A DNA stretch of 11,346 bases, taken from positions 1 through 11,346 of the forward strand of contig CANPWX010000017.1 of the NCBI GenBank assembly GCA_947585065.1, written 5' to 3'. The notes beneath the pieces were generated by a model that was given only the letters and a program-made list of their open reading frames with translations, did no database searches and was not told the origin of the DNA. A program made the position numbers and the translations under genes. The DNA is from an uncultured Bacilli bacterium. GTDB taxonomy: Bacteria; Bacillota_I; Bacilli_A; RF39; UBA660. Below are positions 5,312 through 11,346 of this stretch, piece by piece (positions within the stretch are counted from its first letter, which is position 1; each line of letters opens with the position of its first letter).

Positions 5312-5350
5312 TATGAAAAATTTGTGAAGTGTCTGTGAAGTTTTGTAAAA
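5312..5350 (-). promoter_or_regulatory. Four-unit PhoP/OmpR-type direct-repeat operator
   Basis: On the minus strand the units are TTTTAC (5350-5345), TTCACA (5339-5334), TTCACA (5328-5323) and TTCATA (5317-5312). They start exactly 11 bp apart with 5-nt spacers. This is the architecture of Bacillus PhoP boxes (TTHACA-N5 repeats) and related OmpR-family regulators. It begins directly after the stop codon of the kinase gene. Confidence 0.6.
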
Positions 5351-6733
5351 TTACATTTTTTTGACACGAAAGTAAAAAATTGTTCCTTTTCCTTTTTTAG
5401 AGGTTACTCCATATTCAAAATGATGAGCCTCTAAAATTGTTTTTACAATTGCGAGTCCAAGTCCGGTTCCTACCACATTTCTTTGATGATTTTTTTCATT
5501 TTTATAGTATTTATTCCAAATATAAGGAATTTCACTTTCTTTTATTCCTTTTCCAGTATCTTTAATTTGAATTAAATAAGAATCTTTTTCTTCTTTCACT
5601 TCAATCGTTACTTTTTTATCTTTTCCTGTATAGTTAATGGCATTGTTAATTAAATTATAAATCACTTGATTTATTTTTTGTTTATCTGCTTCAATGATTG
5701 CTTTATTTGGTAATATTAAATGAAATTGGTAATCTTCTGTTACTTTTAAAATTTCATATCGTTTGATAATTTCTTTTATTTCCTTTACTAAATCTATTTT
5801 TTCTAATTTAATTTTGTCAGCATTTGCTTCATTTTTCGATAAAGTTAAAATATCATTTACTAATAAATTTAAACGATCTACTTCATTTATTATGATATTA
5901 CAATGTTCTTCTCGTTTTTCCTCATCTTTATAGCTTAAATCTCGTACCATTTCTGCATATGCTTTTATCATTGTAAGTGGTGTTTTTAAATCATGTGAAA
6001 CGTTTGCCATTAAGTCTCTTCTCAGTTCATCTGTTTTTAGCATATCTCTTCCAGCGTGATTTAATACTTCGGCTAGTTCATTTACTTCTTCTATATCATA
6101 TTTTGGAAAACTTACCATGGTTCCTGAACCAAGTAATTTCGCTCTTTTTGTAATATCTAGGATGGGTTCTGTTAATTTTTTTGATAAAAAGAATGCGATA
6201 AAAGATGCAAAGAGAATAGCAATGATTGTTAAATAAATTAGTTGATTCTTTAATATTACATTTGCCCCACTTACGTCTTCTAAAGTAGAATATAAAAATA
6301 CTGTTCCAGAATCAATTTGAATTCCATATAAGAATGCTTTTGCTTCATATTCTTCATTCATAAGACGATAAGACTTTATTTCTAATTCTGAGTCTAAAAA
6401 ATCTGTTTCTATCTTTTTTATATCTTGACTATTTTTTCCTAGTGCACAGCCATTCATCATTGTATTATATCGTAATGTTTGTCCCGAATTAGTGATGTAT
6501 TCCATACAAACTTCGTTTTGATAGGCAATTTTTTCTAATGTAGTGCTTAAGGAAACTAAAGGTGATTTTTGAATTGTACCTACTAAAGTATTTAAATTTT
6601 TTACTTGATAGGCTTCATAAGAATATTTTAAGAAGAGAATTTGAAATACCCATAGTAAAAGTAGAATTGTTACAATAAAACTAACAAAATAAACTAATGA
6701 TTTTTTACTAAACTTACTTATCTTCTTGTTCAT
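5351..6733 (-). CDS. Membrane sensor histidine kinase (HisKA/HATPase_c)
   Basis: 460 residues from ATG 6733. Order of parts: transmembrane helix about 12-35, an extracytoplasmic sensor domain about 36-164 with two Cys (76, 96), a second helix about 165-184, HAMP about 185-235, dimerisation/phosphoacceptor NVSHDLKTPLTMIKAY with His247, N-box NLINNAINYT at 360-369, G1 DTGKGI at 392-397 and G2 GTGLGLAIV at 422-430. All catalytic motifs are intact. There is no PAS domain, unlike long PhoR proteins. An upstream frame to 6781 exists, but MNKKISKFSKK is the natural start and overlaps the regulator gene by 20 bp, indicating coupling. No good ribosome binding site is seen. The signal is unknown; it should phosphorylate the regulator encoded just upstream. 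Confidence 0.93.
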   Translation of the reverse strand: MNKKISKFSKKSLVYFVSFIVTILLLLWVFQILFLKYSYEAYQVKNLNTLVGTIQKSPLVSLSTTLEKIAYQNEVCMEYITNSGQTLRYNTMMNGCALGKNSQDIKKIETDFLDSELEIKSYRLMNEEYEAKAFLYGIQIDSGTVFLYSTLEDVSGANVILKNQLIYLTIIAILFASFIAFFLSKKLTEPILDITKRAKLLGSGTMVSFPKYDIEEVNELAEVLNHAGRDMLKTDELRRDLMANVSHDLKTPLTMIKAYAEMVRDLSYKDEEKREEHCNIIINEVDRLNLLVNDILTLSKNEANADKIKLEKIDLVKEIKEIIKRYEILKVTEDYQFHLILPNKAIIEADKQKINQVIYNLINNAINYTGKDKKVTIEVKEEKDSYLIQIKDTGKGIKESEIPYIWNKYYKNEKNHQRNVVGTGLGLAIVKTILEAHHFEYGVTSKKGKGTIFYFRVKKM

Positions 6734-7385
6734 AATCGAATTTATACCCCACTTTTCGAATTGTCTCGATATATTTACCATATTCTCCTAACTGATGTCT
6801 TAATGTTTTTACATGAGTATCTACTGTGCGATCGTCTCCATAAAAATCATAACCCCATACATTTGTTAATAGTTGCTCTCGAGATAAGGCAATATGATTA
6901 TTCGATATAAAAAATTTAAGTAAGTCATATTCTTTTGGGGTTAAATCAATGCTTTTCCCATATATTGATACAATGTGTTGGGTATCATCGAGTAGAAGTT
7001 CTCCAAATTGATACTTTGTTGTATTTTTTTCTTTTCTTTTGGTTATAGCTTTTACTCTCGCGACTAGTTCTTTCGGACTAAAGGGTTTTGTTACATAATC
7101 GTCGATTCCTAAATCAAAGCCAATTAATTTATCAAATTCTTCGGAACGAGCTGATAGCATTAATACAGGAATATCTTTTTTCTTTTTAATTTCTCGCATT
7201 GTTTGAAATCCGTCTTTTTTTGGCATCATTATATCTAATATTATTAAATCAAAATCTTCCCGATTTATTTTTTCAATTGCTTCTATTCCATCTTCGGCTT
7301 CTACTACTTCATAATTTTCTTGAATTAAATATTCTTTTACAACATTTCGGATTAATTCTTCATCATCTACTACTAATATTTTCAA
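6714..7385 (-). CDS. OmpR/PhoB-family response regulator
   Basis: 223 residues. The receiver domain (1-~115) has Asp7/Asp8, phospho-acceptor Asp51 in LIILDIMMPKKDG, Ser78, Tyr97 and Lys100 (VTKPF). A winged-helix DNA-binding domain fills the rest (DLTPKEYDLLKF, the TVDTHVKTLRHQLG recognition helix region, ETIRKVGYKF). The start codon is TTG (7385-7383): an in-frame TGA lies four codons upstream, there is no alternative ATG, and GGGTGAT sits at good spacing. It forms an operon with the overlapping kinase. Members of this family bind 11-bp-spaced direct repeats, like the one found at 5312-5350. Confidence 0.95.
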   Translation of the reverse strand: MKILVVDDEELIRNVVKEYLIQENYEVVEAEDGIEAIEKINREDFDLIILDIMMPKKDGFQTMREIKKKKDIPVLMLSARSEEFDKLIGFDLGIDDYVTKPFSPKELVARVKAITKRKEKNTTKYQFGELLLDDTQHIVSIYGKSIDLTPKEYDLLKFFISNNHIALSREQLLTNVWGYDFYGDDRTVDTHVKTLRHQLGEYGKYIETIRKVGYKFDYEQEDK

Positions 7386-7405
7386 AGAAAATCACCCACT
7401 TTCGA

Positions 7406-7442
7406 ATATAATCTTATCATAAAATTGTGAAAATAAAATGAA
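7406..7442 (-). promoter_or_regulatory. Promoter/operator region of the two-component operon
   Basis: On the minus strand TTTCAC-16-TATATT is a possible promoter. TTCATT (7442-7437) and TTCACA (7431-7426) start 11 bp apart and match the units of the box at 5312-5350, suggesting autoregulation. Only two good units are visible. Confidence 0.35.
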
Positions 7443-7452
7443 ATTTTTATCT

Positions 7453-7489
7453 AAAAAAGGAAAAACACTTGTAAAACCACAAATGTTTT
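7453..7489 (-). terminator. Intrinsic terminator of the DUF1016_N-like gene
   Basis: An 11-bp stem (7479-7489 with 7462-7472, one G-U) with a 6-nt loop, followed on the minus strand by TTTTCC and a T6 run. It directly follows the stop codon at 7494. Confidence 0.8.
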
Positions 7490-7493
7490 CTAG

Positions 7494-7997
7494 TTATTCC
7501 CATACCATAGGATAAATATTTAATACTTGAGATATGAAGTGAGGTGATGATATAACATTATAATCTTGAATTTCATTTATTAGATAAATAGATTTTTCAT
7601 ATACATCATTCAAAATATATTTTGTGAGAGTTGCAGCATCTAATTCTTCTTGTATACATAAATCGATATAAAATTTTCTTTTGTCTACGTCACATATATT
7701 TAAAAGAATTTTTATTAGATTCCAAGGTAAAGATAATAGTTTTTTGGGAATATAATCTGGATATATCAAAAATAATTTTTGCATATAAAATAGATCTTCT
7801 GAAGATATTTCTTCTTGAAATTTATCTTCTATTTTTTGTTTTATTTGTTCCAAAAAAATACTATTTTTTTCTAAAAAGAATTTTCTACTTTCATACCAGT
7901 TATCCGGAGAAATTTCACTAAAAAATAACTTAGGATTTTCATTTAAAACTTCCGGAATGATTTGTTTTAAATATTCTAATGTTTCTTCTTTGATCAT
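7494..7997 (-). CDS. Stand-alone DUF1016_N-like small protein
   Basis: 167 residues, soluble, helical and acidic. The central stretch LSLPWNLIKILL (about 88-99) followed by DKRKFYIDLCIQEEL (105-119) resembles the hallmark of DUF1016 N-terminal domains (LxWSHxxxLL, then RxFYxxxAxxxxW). In full-length DUF1016 proteins this domain precedes a PD-(D/E)xK nuclease-like C-terminal domain, which is absent here; the protein simply ends. The resemblance is by eye and moderate. The start ATG 7997 has GAGGAGG six bases upstream and a terminator follows directly, so it is a single-gene unit with its own upstream region containing a perfect 0A-like box. Function unknown. Confidence 0.7.
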   Translation of the reverse strand: MIKEETLEYLKQIIPEVLNENPKLFFSEISPDNWYESRKFFLEKNSIFLEQIKQKIEDKFQEEISSEDLFYMQKLFLIYPDYIPKKLLSLPWNLIKILLNICDVDKRKFYIDLCIQEELDAATLTKYILNDVYEKSIYLINEIQDYNVISSPHFISQVLNIYPMVWE

Positions 7998-8088
7998 TTT
8001 TTCCTCCTCTCTAAGAAGAATAAATTTATCCCTCTAAGTATATATACAAAAAAAATTCTTAATTTCCTTTTTTTTTCATAAAAAATCG

Positions 8089-8097
8089 TTCGACAAA
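8089..8097 (-). promoter_or_regulatory. Spo0A-like box upstream of the DUF1016_N-like gene
   Basis: Minus-strand TTTGTCGAA (8097-8089), a perfect match to the 0A box, about 92 bp before the start codon. Possible -10 sequences such as TATACT lie between it and the gene, but no clear -35 is present. Confidence 0.45.
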
Positions 8098-8110
8098 TTT
8101 TGCACTTTAC

Positions 8111-8140
8111 AAAAAAAAGAAAGTTTTTTACGCTTTCTTT
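8111..8140 (-). terminator. Intrinsic terminator of the ZIP-yebC operon
   Basis: AAAGAAAG (8140-8133, minus strand) pairs with CTTTCTTT (8123-8116) over a 9-nt loop and is followed by a T-run. The stem overlaps the yebC stop codon. Confidence 0.8.
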
Positions 8141-8876
8141 ACATTTCTACATTATGATAAATATCTGTTACATCATCTATTTCATCTAACATTTTATATA
8201 GTTTTTGAAAAGTATCCATATCTTCTTCATTTAGTGTTACTTTGTCTTTTGGATACATTCCTTCTTCATCTAATTCATAATTTACATTAGGAATTAATTT
8301 TTCTAAAACATCTTTTACTTTATTGTGATCACTTGGACTTACAGAAATCACAATTTCATTATTTTCTATTTCAAAATCAATGGGTTCAATACCATTTTCT
8401 AAAAGAGCATTAAAAACTTCTTCTTCCTTATCATACTTTATACTTATGATGGCTAAGTAATCATAGTTATAGGAAACTGAGTTATTCACTCCCAAGCTTT
8501 TATGAACTTTGTTGAAAGCAGCTCGTACTAATCCTACTGTACGGTTTACATTGTCTGTAAGAGTACGGATTATTAATGTGGATGCACCTGGTCCAAATCC
8601 TTCATATGTTACTACTTCGTAATCTTCTCCGCCTGTTCCTTTGGCTTTTTCAATAGCCCTCGTAATAATATCATTGGGAACTTGTTCTTTCTTTGCTTTT
8701 TCTACCAATCTTTTTAAAGCGATATTTGCTTCTATATCTGGGCTTCCCTTCTTAGCAATCAAATAAATTTCTTTTGCATAATTCGTATAAAGTTTTCCTT
8801 TCATTGCACCAGTCTTTTGAATGCTTGCTTTTCTAACTTCATACGCCCTACCAAAGAATTGTAAATTTATTCTCAT
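8139..8876 (-). CDS. yebC: YebC/TACO1-family protein with L27-like N-terminal leader
   Basis: 245 residues, full length for the family. Family signatures are GRAYEVRKASIQKTG at 9-23, KLYTNYAKEIYLIAKKG, NIALKRLVEKAKKEQVP, YEGFGPGASTLI, LTDNVNRTVGLVRAAF and SVSYNYDY. YebC proteins were long annotated as transcription regulators; recent work assigns them to translation, relieving ribosome stalling. Normal members begin M-GRAYEVRKAS. Here the protein begins MRINLQFFG and then RAYEVRKAS, i.e. seven residues (RINLQFF) are inserted after the Met. This start is firm: GGAGGAGA lies at good spacing, and no in-frame start exists closer to GRAY. The leader matches the LQFFA-type motif removed from ribosomal L27 by Prp protease in Firmicutes. 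It is the second gene after the ZIP transporter (11-bp gap), and a terminator overlaps its stop. Confidence 0.92.
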   Translation of the reverse strand: MRINLQFFGRAYEVRKASIQKTGAMKGKLYTNYAKEIYLIAKKGSPDIEANIALKRLVEKAKKEQVPNDIITRAIEKAKGTGGEDYEVVTYEGFGPGASTLIIRTLTDNVNRTVGLVRAAFNKVHKSLGVNNSVSYNYDYLAIISIKYDKEEEVFNALLENGIEPIDFEIENNEIVISVSPSDHNKVKDVLEKLIPNVNYELDEEGMYPKDKVTLNEEDMDTFQKLYKMLDEIDDVTDIYHNVEM

Positions 8877-8887
8877 AAAGTCTCCTC

Positions 8888-9664
8888 CTAACCTAATAGC
8901 AAAATTACTATTACAAATAATATGCCAATCCCTACTCCAATATATGTTAATTTATTCTTACGATAATTCATTAATTCATTTAATAATTCAAATAAAGCAA
9001 TGTATAAAATCATTCCACATGTAATCGATAGAAGGAAAAATAGCATACTATTAGATAAATTACCACCTAGTAAAAATAAAAGGAATCCTCCTAAAAATGT
9101 AGATAACAGTAATCCTAATTTAATTATTTTTGTCAAAGATTTTTTTTCTTTTTTACTTTCTATACTACTTTGTATTTCAATACCAAATGGCAAATTATGA
9201 AGACCTACTCCTAAAAATAAAAGGAATCCTGCACTGATACTTTCTTTAGCTAAAACATACATACTCATACCTTCTAACATATTATGGAGTATCAAAGAAA
9301 AAGCCATGATTAATCCTACATGATATTTATGGGATTTATGTTCTTCTATATTTTCTTTTGCATGATGTTTGTGTGTATGATTTGGCAAAAAATGATCAAA
9401 GATTTTTAGTATTACTCCTCCAGCTCCTATAAATAGTAAAATTAAAAAGATTTTTGCCCATTTATTCATTACTAATTCATTACTACTTTGAATAATCTCA
9501 GGGATAATATCAAAGAAAACCATACCTAACATAATGGCAAAAGCAAGACCCAATGCTAAAATAGATGCTTCTTCTTTTCTTTTTATATGTTTTACTACTG
9601 TAAACCCTACTATGAAAAAAATGCCACTTGCAAGTGTTAATAATAAAGCACAAAAACTAGGCAT
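8888..9664 (-). CDS. ZIP-family divalent metal transporter
   Basis: 258 residues with about eight membrane helices. The metal-site helix TM4 has LILHNMLEGMSM (His127, Asn128, Glu131) and TM5 has GVGLHNLPFGIEI (His156, Asn157). Prokaryotic ZIPs of the ZupT/GufA type usually carry HNxPEG in both; in TM5 here the Glu is replaced by Phe160, with Glu163 one turn later. The TM3-TM4 loop is His-rich (about 94-115, NHTHKHHAKEN and HKSHKYH), as expected for a ZIP cytosolic metal-binding loop. FFDIIPEII in an early helix is also typical. The start ATG 9664 follows AAGGAAGTGAT. Likely substrate is zinc, iron or manganese; direction and specificity cannot be read from sequence. It is co-transcribed with yebC. 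Confidence 0.88.
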   Translation of the reverse strand: MPSFCALLLTLASGIFFIVGFTVVKHIKRKEEASILALGLAFAIMLGMVFFDIIPEIIQSSNELVMNKWAKIFLILLFIGAGGVILKIFDHFLPNHTHKHHAKENIEEHKSHKYHVGLIMAFSLILHNMLEGMSMYVLAKESISAGFLLFLGVGLHNLPFGIEIQSSIESKKEKKSLTKIIKLGLLLSTFLGGFLLFLLGGNLSNSMLFFLLSITCGMILYIALFELLNELMNYRKNKLTYIGVGIGILFVIVILLLG

Positions 9665-9686
9665 ATAATCACTTCCTTCATAAAGG

Positions 9687-9695
9687 ATTTTATCA
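9687..9695 (-). promoter_or_regulatory. Extended -10 promoter of the ZIP-yebC operon
   Basis: Minus-strand TG-A-TAAAAT (9695-9687) with only a T/C-rich tract at the -35 position. Confidence 0.4.
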
Positions 9696-9697
9696 TA

Positions 9698-9734
9698 AAA
9701 AAAGAAAAAGAAAAAGACCTAAATGAAGCCTTTT
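9698..9734 (-). terminator. Weak terminator after the secreted-protein gene
   Basis: AAAAGGC (9734-9728, minus strand) pairs with GTCTTTT (9718-9712) including one G-U, with a 9-nt loop, followed by a long T/C tract. The stem is weak but the position is right. Confidence 0.4.
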
Positions 9735-9735
9735 A

Positions 9736-10485
9736 CTATGGAGTACTTTCACCCCGATATGGAACAGCATCTACAGCTAATTTTCCTTTAAATAATCCAT
9801 TCGTTAAATAAAGTTGATCTTGATCTGGATCATTTTCAAGCCATATATAAAAATGTAAAGTATCTGTTTGTCCAATTTCTAAAACTTGTGCTTTATCAGT
9901 TGTTAAAAGTTCTTTTGTATCGATTGAAATGATATCTTCTTCTTTTGGCGTATAAGTTACCATACCAGTTGTTTCATCTACTGACCTGTTTGCTTCTATT
10001 TTATAACCTTCTGGATATTGTGTATTATATTGTTCATCCTTAAAGTCTCCTGTTGCAAATGGTACTTCCTCATTATTTTTTACTAAAGCCCATTTTAAGT
10101 ATTTACTAAATAAATTTTTAGATAAACTCATTTCAACAATTTTCACAGTATATTTTGCTTTAATGGTAGAAGCTTGTTCATTTGGAAGATCTCCTGTTGA
10201 TGAAGCATGGTTGGTAATCTGAAAAGTAACTTCTTCTGCTTTAGTTTTATAATCACTTTTATTTATTAAACCTAACTCAGCAGATGTAATAGGTTCTGCT
10301 TCATCGATATTACTTGTCACATTTAAAACAGAAGCAGTATTTATAGGAATATTATTTTCACCTGTAAAATTTGCTGTAAAATAAGCATAACTTACACTAA
10401 TACCAATCGTCATAATGGAAATTACAAACACAATTACACGAATTGAATAATTTCTTATTTGAACTATATTATCTATATTTTTCAT
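9736..10485 (-). CDS. Secreted or surface protein with SipW/TasA-type signal region
   Basis: 249 residues. A signal-type hydrophobic helix (about 14-34) ends in SVSYAYFTANFTGEN, resembling the (A/Y)(Y/F)FT N-termini of TasA/camelysin-like proteins exported by SipW signal peptidase. The remaining ~210 residues are polar and acidic, with beta-rich stretches (TIKAKYTVKIVEM, TLHFYIWLENDPDQDQLYL) and no further membrane segment or sortase motif, so release or fibre assembly is possible. No SipW gene is in the window. The start ATG 10485 has AGGAG eight bases upstream, and the gene has its own promoter despite being only 57 bp from the upstream gene. The family assignment is by pattern only and could be wrong; secretion is the firm part. 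Confidence 0.65.
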   Translation of the reverse strand: MKNIDNIVQIRNYSIRVIVFVISIMTIGISVSYAYFTANFTGENNIPINTASVLNVTSNIDEAEPITSAELGLINKSDYKTKAEEVTFQITNHASSTGDLPNEQASTIKAKYTVKIVEMSLSKNLFSKYLKWALVKNNEEVPFATGDFKDEQYNTQYPEGYKIEANRSVDETTGMVTYTPKEEDIISIDTKELLTTDKAQVLEIGQTDTLHFYIWLENDPDQDQLYLTNGLFKGKLAVDAVPYRGESTP

Positions 10486-10509
10486 TTCCTATTCTCCTAA
10501 CTTATTATT

Positions 10510-10538
10510 ATTTTATCAAATAATTCAACGATTCTCAA
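10510..10538 (-). promoter_or_regulatory. Promoter of the secreted-protein gene
   Basis: Minus-strand TTGAGA (10538-10533), a 17-nt spacer, TAAAAT (10515-10510) preceded by TGA (extended -10). It fills the 57-bp gap between the two genes. Confidence 0.65.
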
Positions 10539-10542
10539 CCTT

Positions 10543-11181
10543 TTATTTTGCTTTATAAAAGACCACACCCATTTTTTTACCATCTGGAATCAGAATAATG
10601 ACACCATTAGAATCATATCCTAAATCTTCTTCATACTCCCAAGAAAGCTCTACTCGGTATCCATTTACTACAGATTGATCTGGCATTTCAAAAGTTGTTT
10701 CAGAAATATTACTAGCTTCTGCAGATATTACTATCGGAAGTACTTGAGTTCTTGTATCATCTAAATTATTTTCCACTGTTTTATAAATGCTTTCTTCTGC
10801 TACACTTCTAAAAGATTCTTTCGCATCATCGTAAACATATTCTAACCCACCAACATCATAACGACTAATTTTATTATCTAGTGTATATAAGTCCATGATA
10901 AATAATTCACTAATTAATTTCATATAAGTTTCTTGATCAAAATTTTCAGTATTTAAAAGCTCTTTTAATGATTCAAACTTTGTTTTAAATTCTTCTCTAT
11001 CTCTATCTTCTAAAGTATAGCCATATTCTTCAATCGCATTGGTAACAATAACTTCTTTTTGAGGAACTTCTTCTTTTGGTTTTTCTTTTATAACAAAAAA
11101 GTAAATAGCTCCTGCACCTACCATAAGTAATAACAAAATTACTAATATCATTAGAAGTTTAAATTGCTTTTTCATTTTCAT
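10543..11181 (-). CDS. Membrane-anchored protein of unknown function
   Basis: 212 residues. A single N-terminal membrane helix (about 10-31, LLMILVILLLLMVGAGAIYF) is preceded by Lys residues, so the rest faces outward. A Lys/Glu/Pro linker (KEKPKEEVPQKE) follows, then a helical region rich in charged residues (about 50-145) and a C-terminal beta-rich part (VNGYRVELSWEYEED, GVIILIPDGKKMGVVFYK). There is no lipobox Cys or cell-wall anchor motif. I do not recognise the family. The start is ATG 11181 or the ATG two codons later; the ribosome binding site is poor (GGGG), but the promoter is excellent. It sits next to another exported protein, which suggests an envelope role. Confidence 0.75.
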   Translation of the reverse strand: MKMKKQFKLLMILVILLLLMVGAGAIYFFVIKEKPKEEVPQKEVIVTNAIEEYGYTLEDRDREEFKTKFESLKELLNTENFDQETYMKLISELFIMDLYTLDNKISRYDVGGLEYVYDDAKESFRSVAEESIYKTVENNLDDTRTQVLPIVISAEASNISETTFEMPDQSVVNGYRVELSWEYEEDLGYDSNGVIILIPDGKKMGVVFYKAK

Positions 11182-11205
11182 TTTAATGCCCCAATTCTGA
11201 AAACA

Positions 11206-11234
11206 ATTATACCATGAGTATTTCAGTCTTTCAA
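11206..11234 (-). promoter_or_regulatory. Promoter of the membrane-anchored protein gene
   Basis: Minus-strand TTGAAA (11234-11229), a 17-nt spacer, TATAAT (11211-11206) with TGG in front (extended -10). Confidence 0.8.
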
Positions 11235-11252
11235 TCGTTTTGCAAAAAGTTC

Positions 11253-11281
11253 TTGCAATCTTTAAAACTTTTTGATATATT
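11253..11281 (+). promoter_or_regulatory. Promoter of tRNA-Gly
   Basis: TTGCAA (11253-11258), a 17-nt spacer, TATATT (11276-11281) with TGA in front. A second TTGCAA lies 13 bp upstream (start to start), between the divergent promoters. Confidence 0.7.
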
Positions 11282-11292
11282 ATTTATGCAAT

Positions 11293-11346
11293 GCAGGTGT
11301 GGTTCAGTGGCTAGAATGCGACCTTGCCAAGGTTGAGACGGGAGTT
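11293..11346 (+). tRNA. tRNA-Gly (GCC), 3' end cut by the window
   Basis: Begins GCAGGTG (acceptor arm) with a D arm GGTTCAGTGGCTAGAAT and an anticodon arm CCTTGCCAAGG, giving anticodon GCC (Gly). 54 of about 75 nt are inside the window; the T arm and acceptor 3' strand are beyond the edge. Confidence 0.9.

Noticed and set aside
5145..5327. A 60-residue hydrophobic plus-strand ORF after the Cys-rich gene
   Set aside because: It has no ribosome binding site, its start lies inside a terminator stem, and it runs antisense to the better-supported minus-strand box and -10. Low-complexity Leu/Ser/Phe content is expected by chance in such AT-rich DNA.
6734..6781. A longer kinase start giving a 476-residue protein
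   Set aside because: The extra residues are only the regulator's 3' coding sequence read in another frame. MNKK at 6733 gives the usual short cytoplasmic tail before the first helix.
1..11346. Mollicute genetic code (TGA = Trp)
   Set aside because: All genes are full length under the standard code, and tryptophans in the conserved motifs are read from the standard frames without internal TGA.

Overview
The window reads as a chromosomal segment of a very AT-rich, Gram-positive (low-GC Bacillota) bacterium, probably a gut-type Bacilli or Clostridia relative. The signs are Phe/Leu/Ile/Lys-rich proteins, AGGAGG-type ribosome binding sites, a TTG start, intrinsic terminators, a HAAS (DUF1700) membrane protein, a DusB/PduL pair and an OmpR-type two-component pair. 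Every gene ends cleanly with the standard code, so this is not a TGA=Trp mollicute.

Layout. (1) Bases 1-522, minus strand: two degenerate, GC-richer cassettes encode the C-terminal end of a C-type-lectin-fold protein of the kind used as variable domains of diversity-generating retroelements or phage fibres. Both share the same 5' and 3' flanks but differ completely in the middle, and both are frame-broken. (2) 539-2139, minus: a multi-pass HAAS protein whose first ~40 codons are out of frame. (3) 2140-2640: a dense regulatory region holding a self-contained ~163-nt structured RNA (minus strand, own promoter and terminator), a cluster of Spo0A-box-like repeats (TTTGTCGAA) just upstream of it, and tandem plus-strand promoters for tRNA-Asn(GTT). 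(4) 2829-3314, plus: a small MntP/YtaF-like membrane protein, convergent with dusB. (5) 4860-3288, minus: pduL-dusB, translationally coupled. (6) 4936-5136, plus: a small Cys-rich protein. (7) 5147-7385, minus: a response regulator/histidine kinase pair, with a four-unit, exactly 11-bp-phased PhoP-type box just downstream of the kinase, pointing at a short orphan transcript. (8) 7494-7997, minus: a stand-alone DUF1016_N-like protein with a perfect Spo0A-like box upstream. (9) 9664-8139, minus: a ZIP-family metal transporter plus a YebC-family protein carrying an unexpected N-terminal MRINLQFFG leader, nearly identical to the Prp-protease leader of Firmicutes ribosomal protein L27. (10) 11181-9736, minus: two exported or membrane-anchored proteins, each with its own promoter. 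(11) 11293 to the edge, plus: a partial tRNA-Gly(GCC).

The items most worth following up are the lectin-fold cassettes (possible template or donor repeats of a diversification system whose reverse transcriptase would lie off the left edge), the YebC leader, the Spo0A-box/structured RNA arrangement, and the PhoP-type box with its orphan transcript. All identifications come from reading motifs by eye; no database search was possible.
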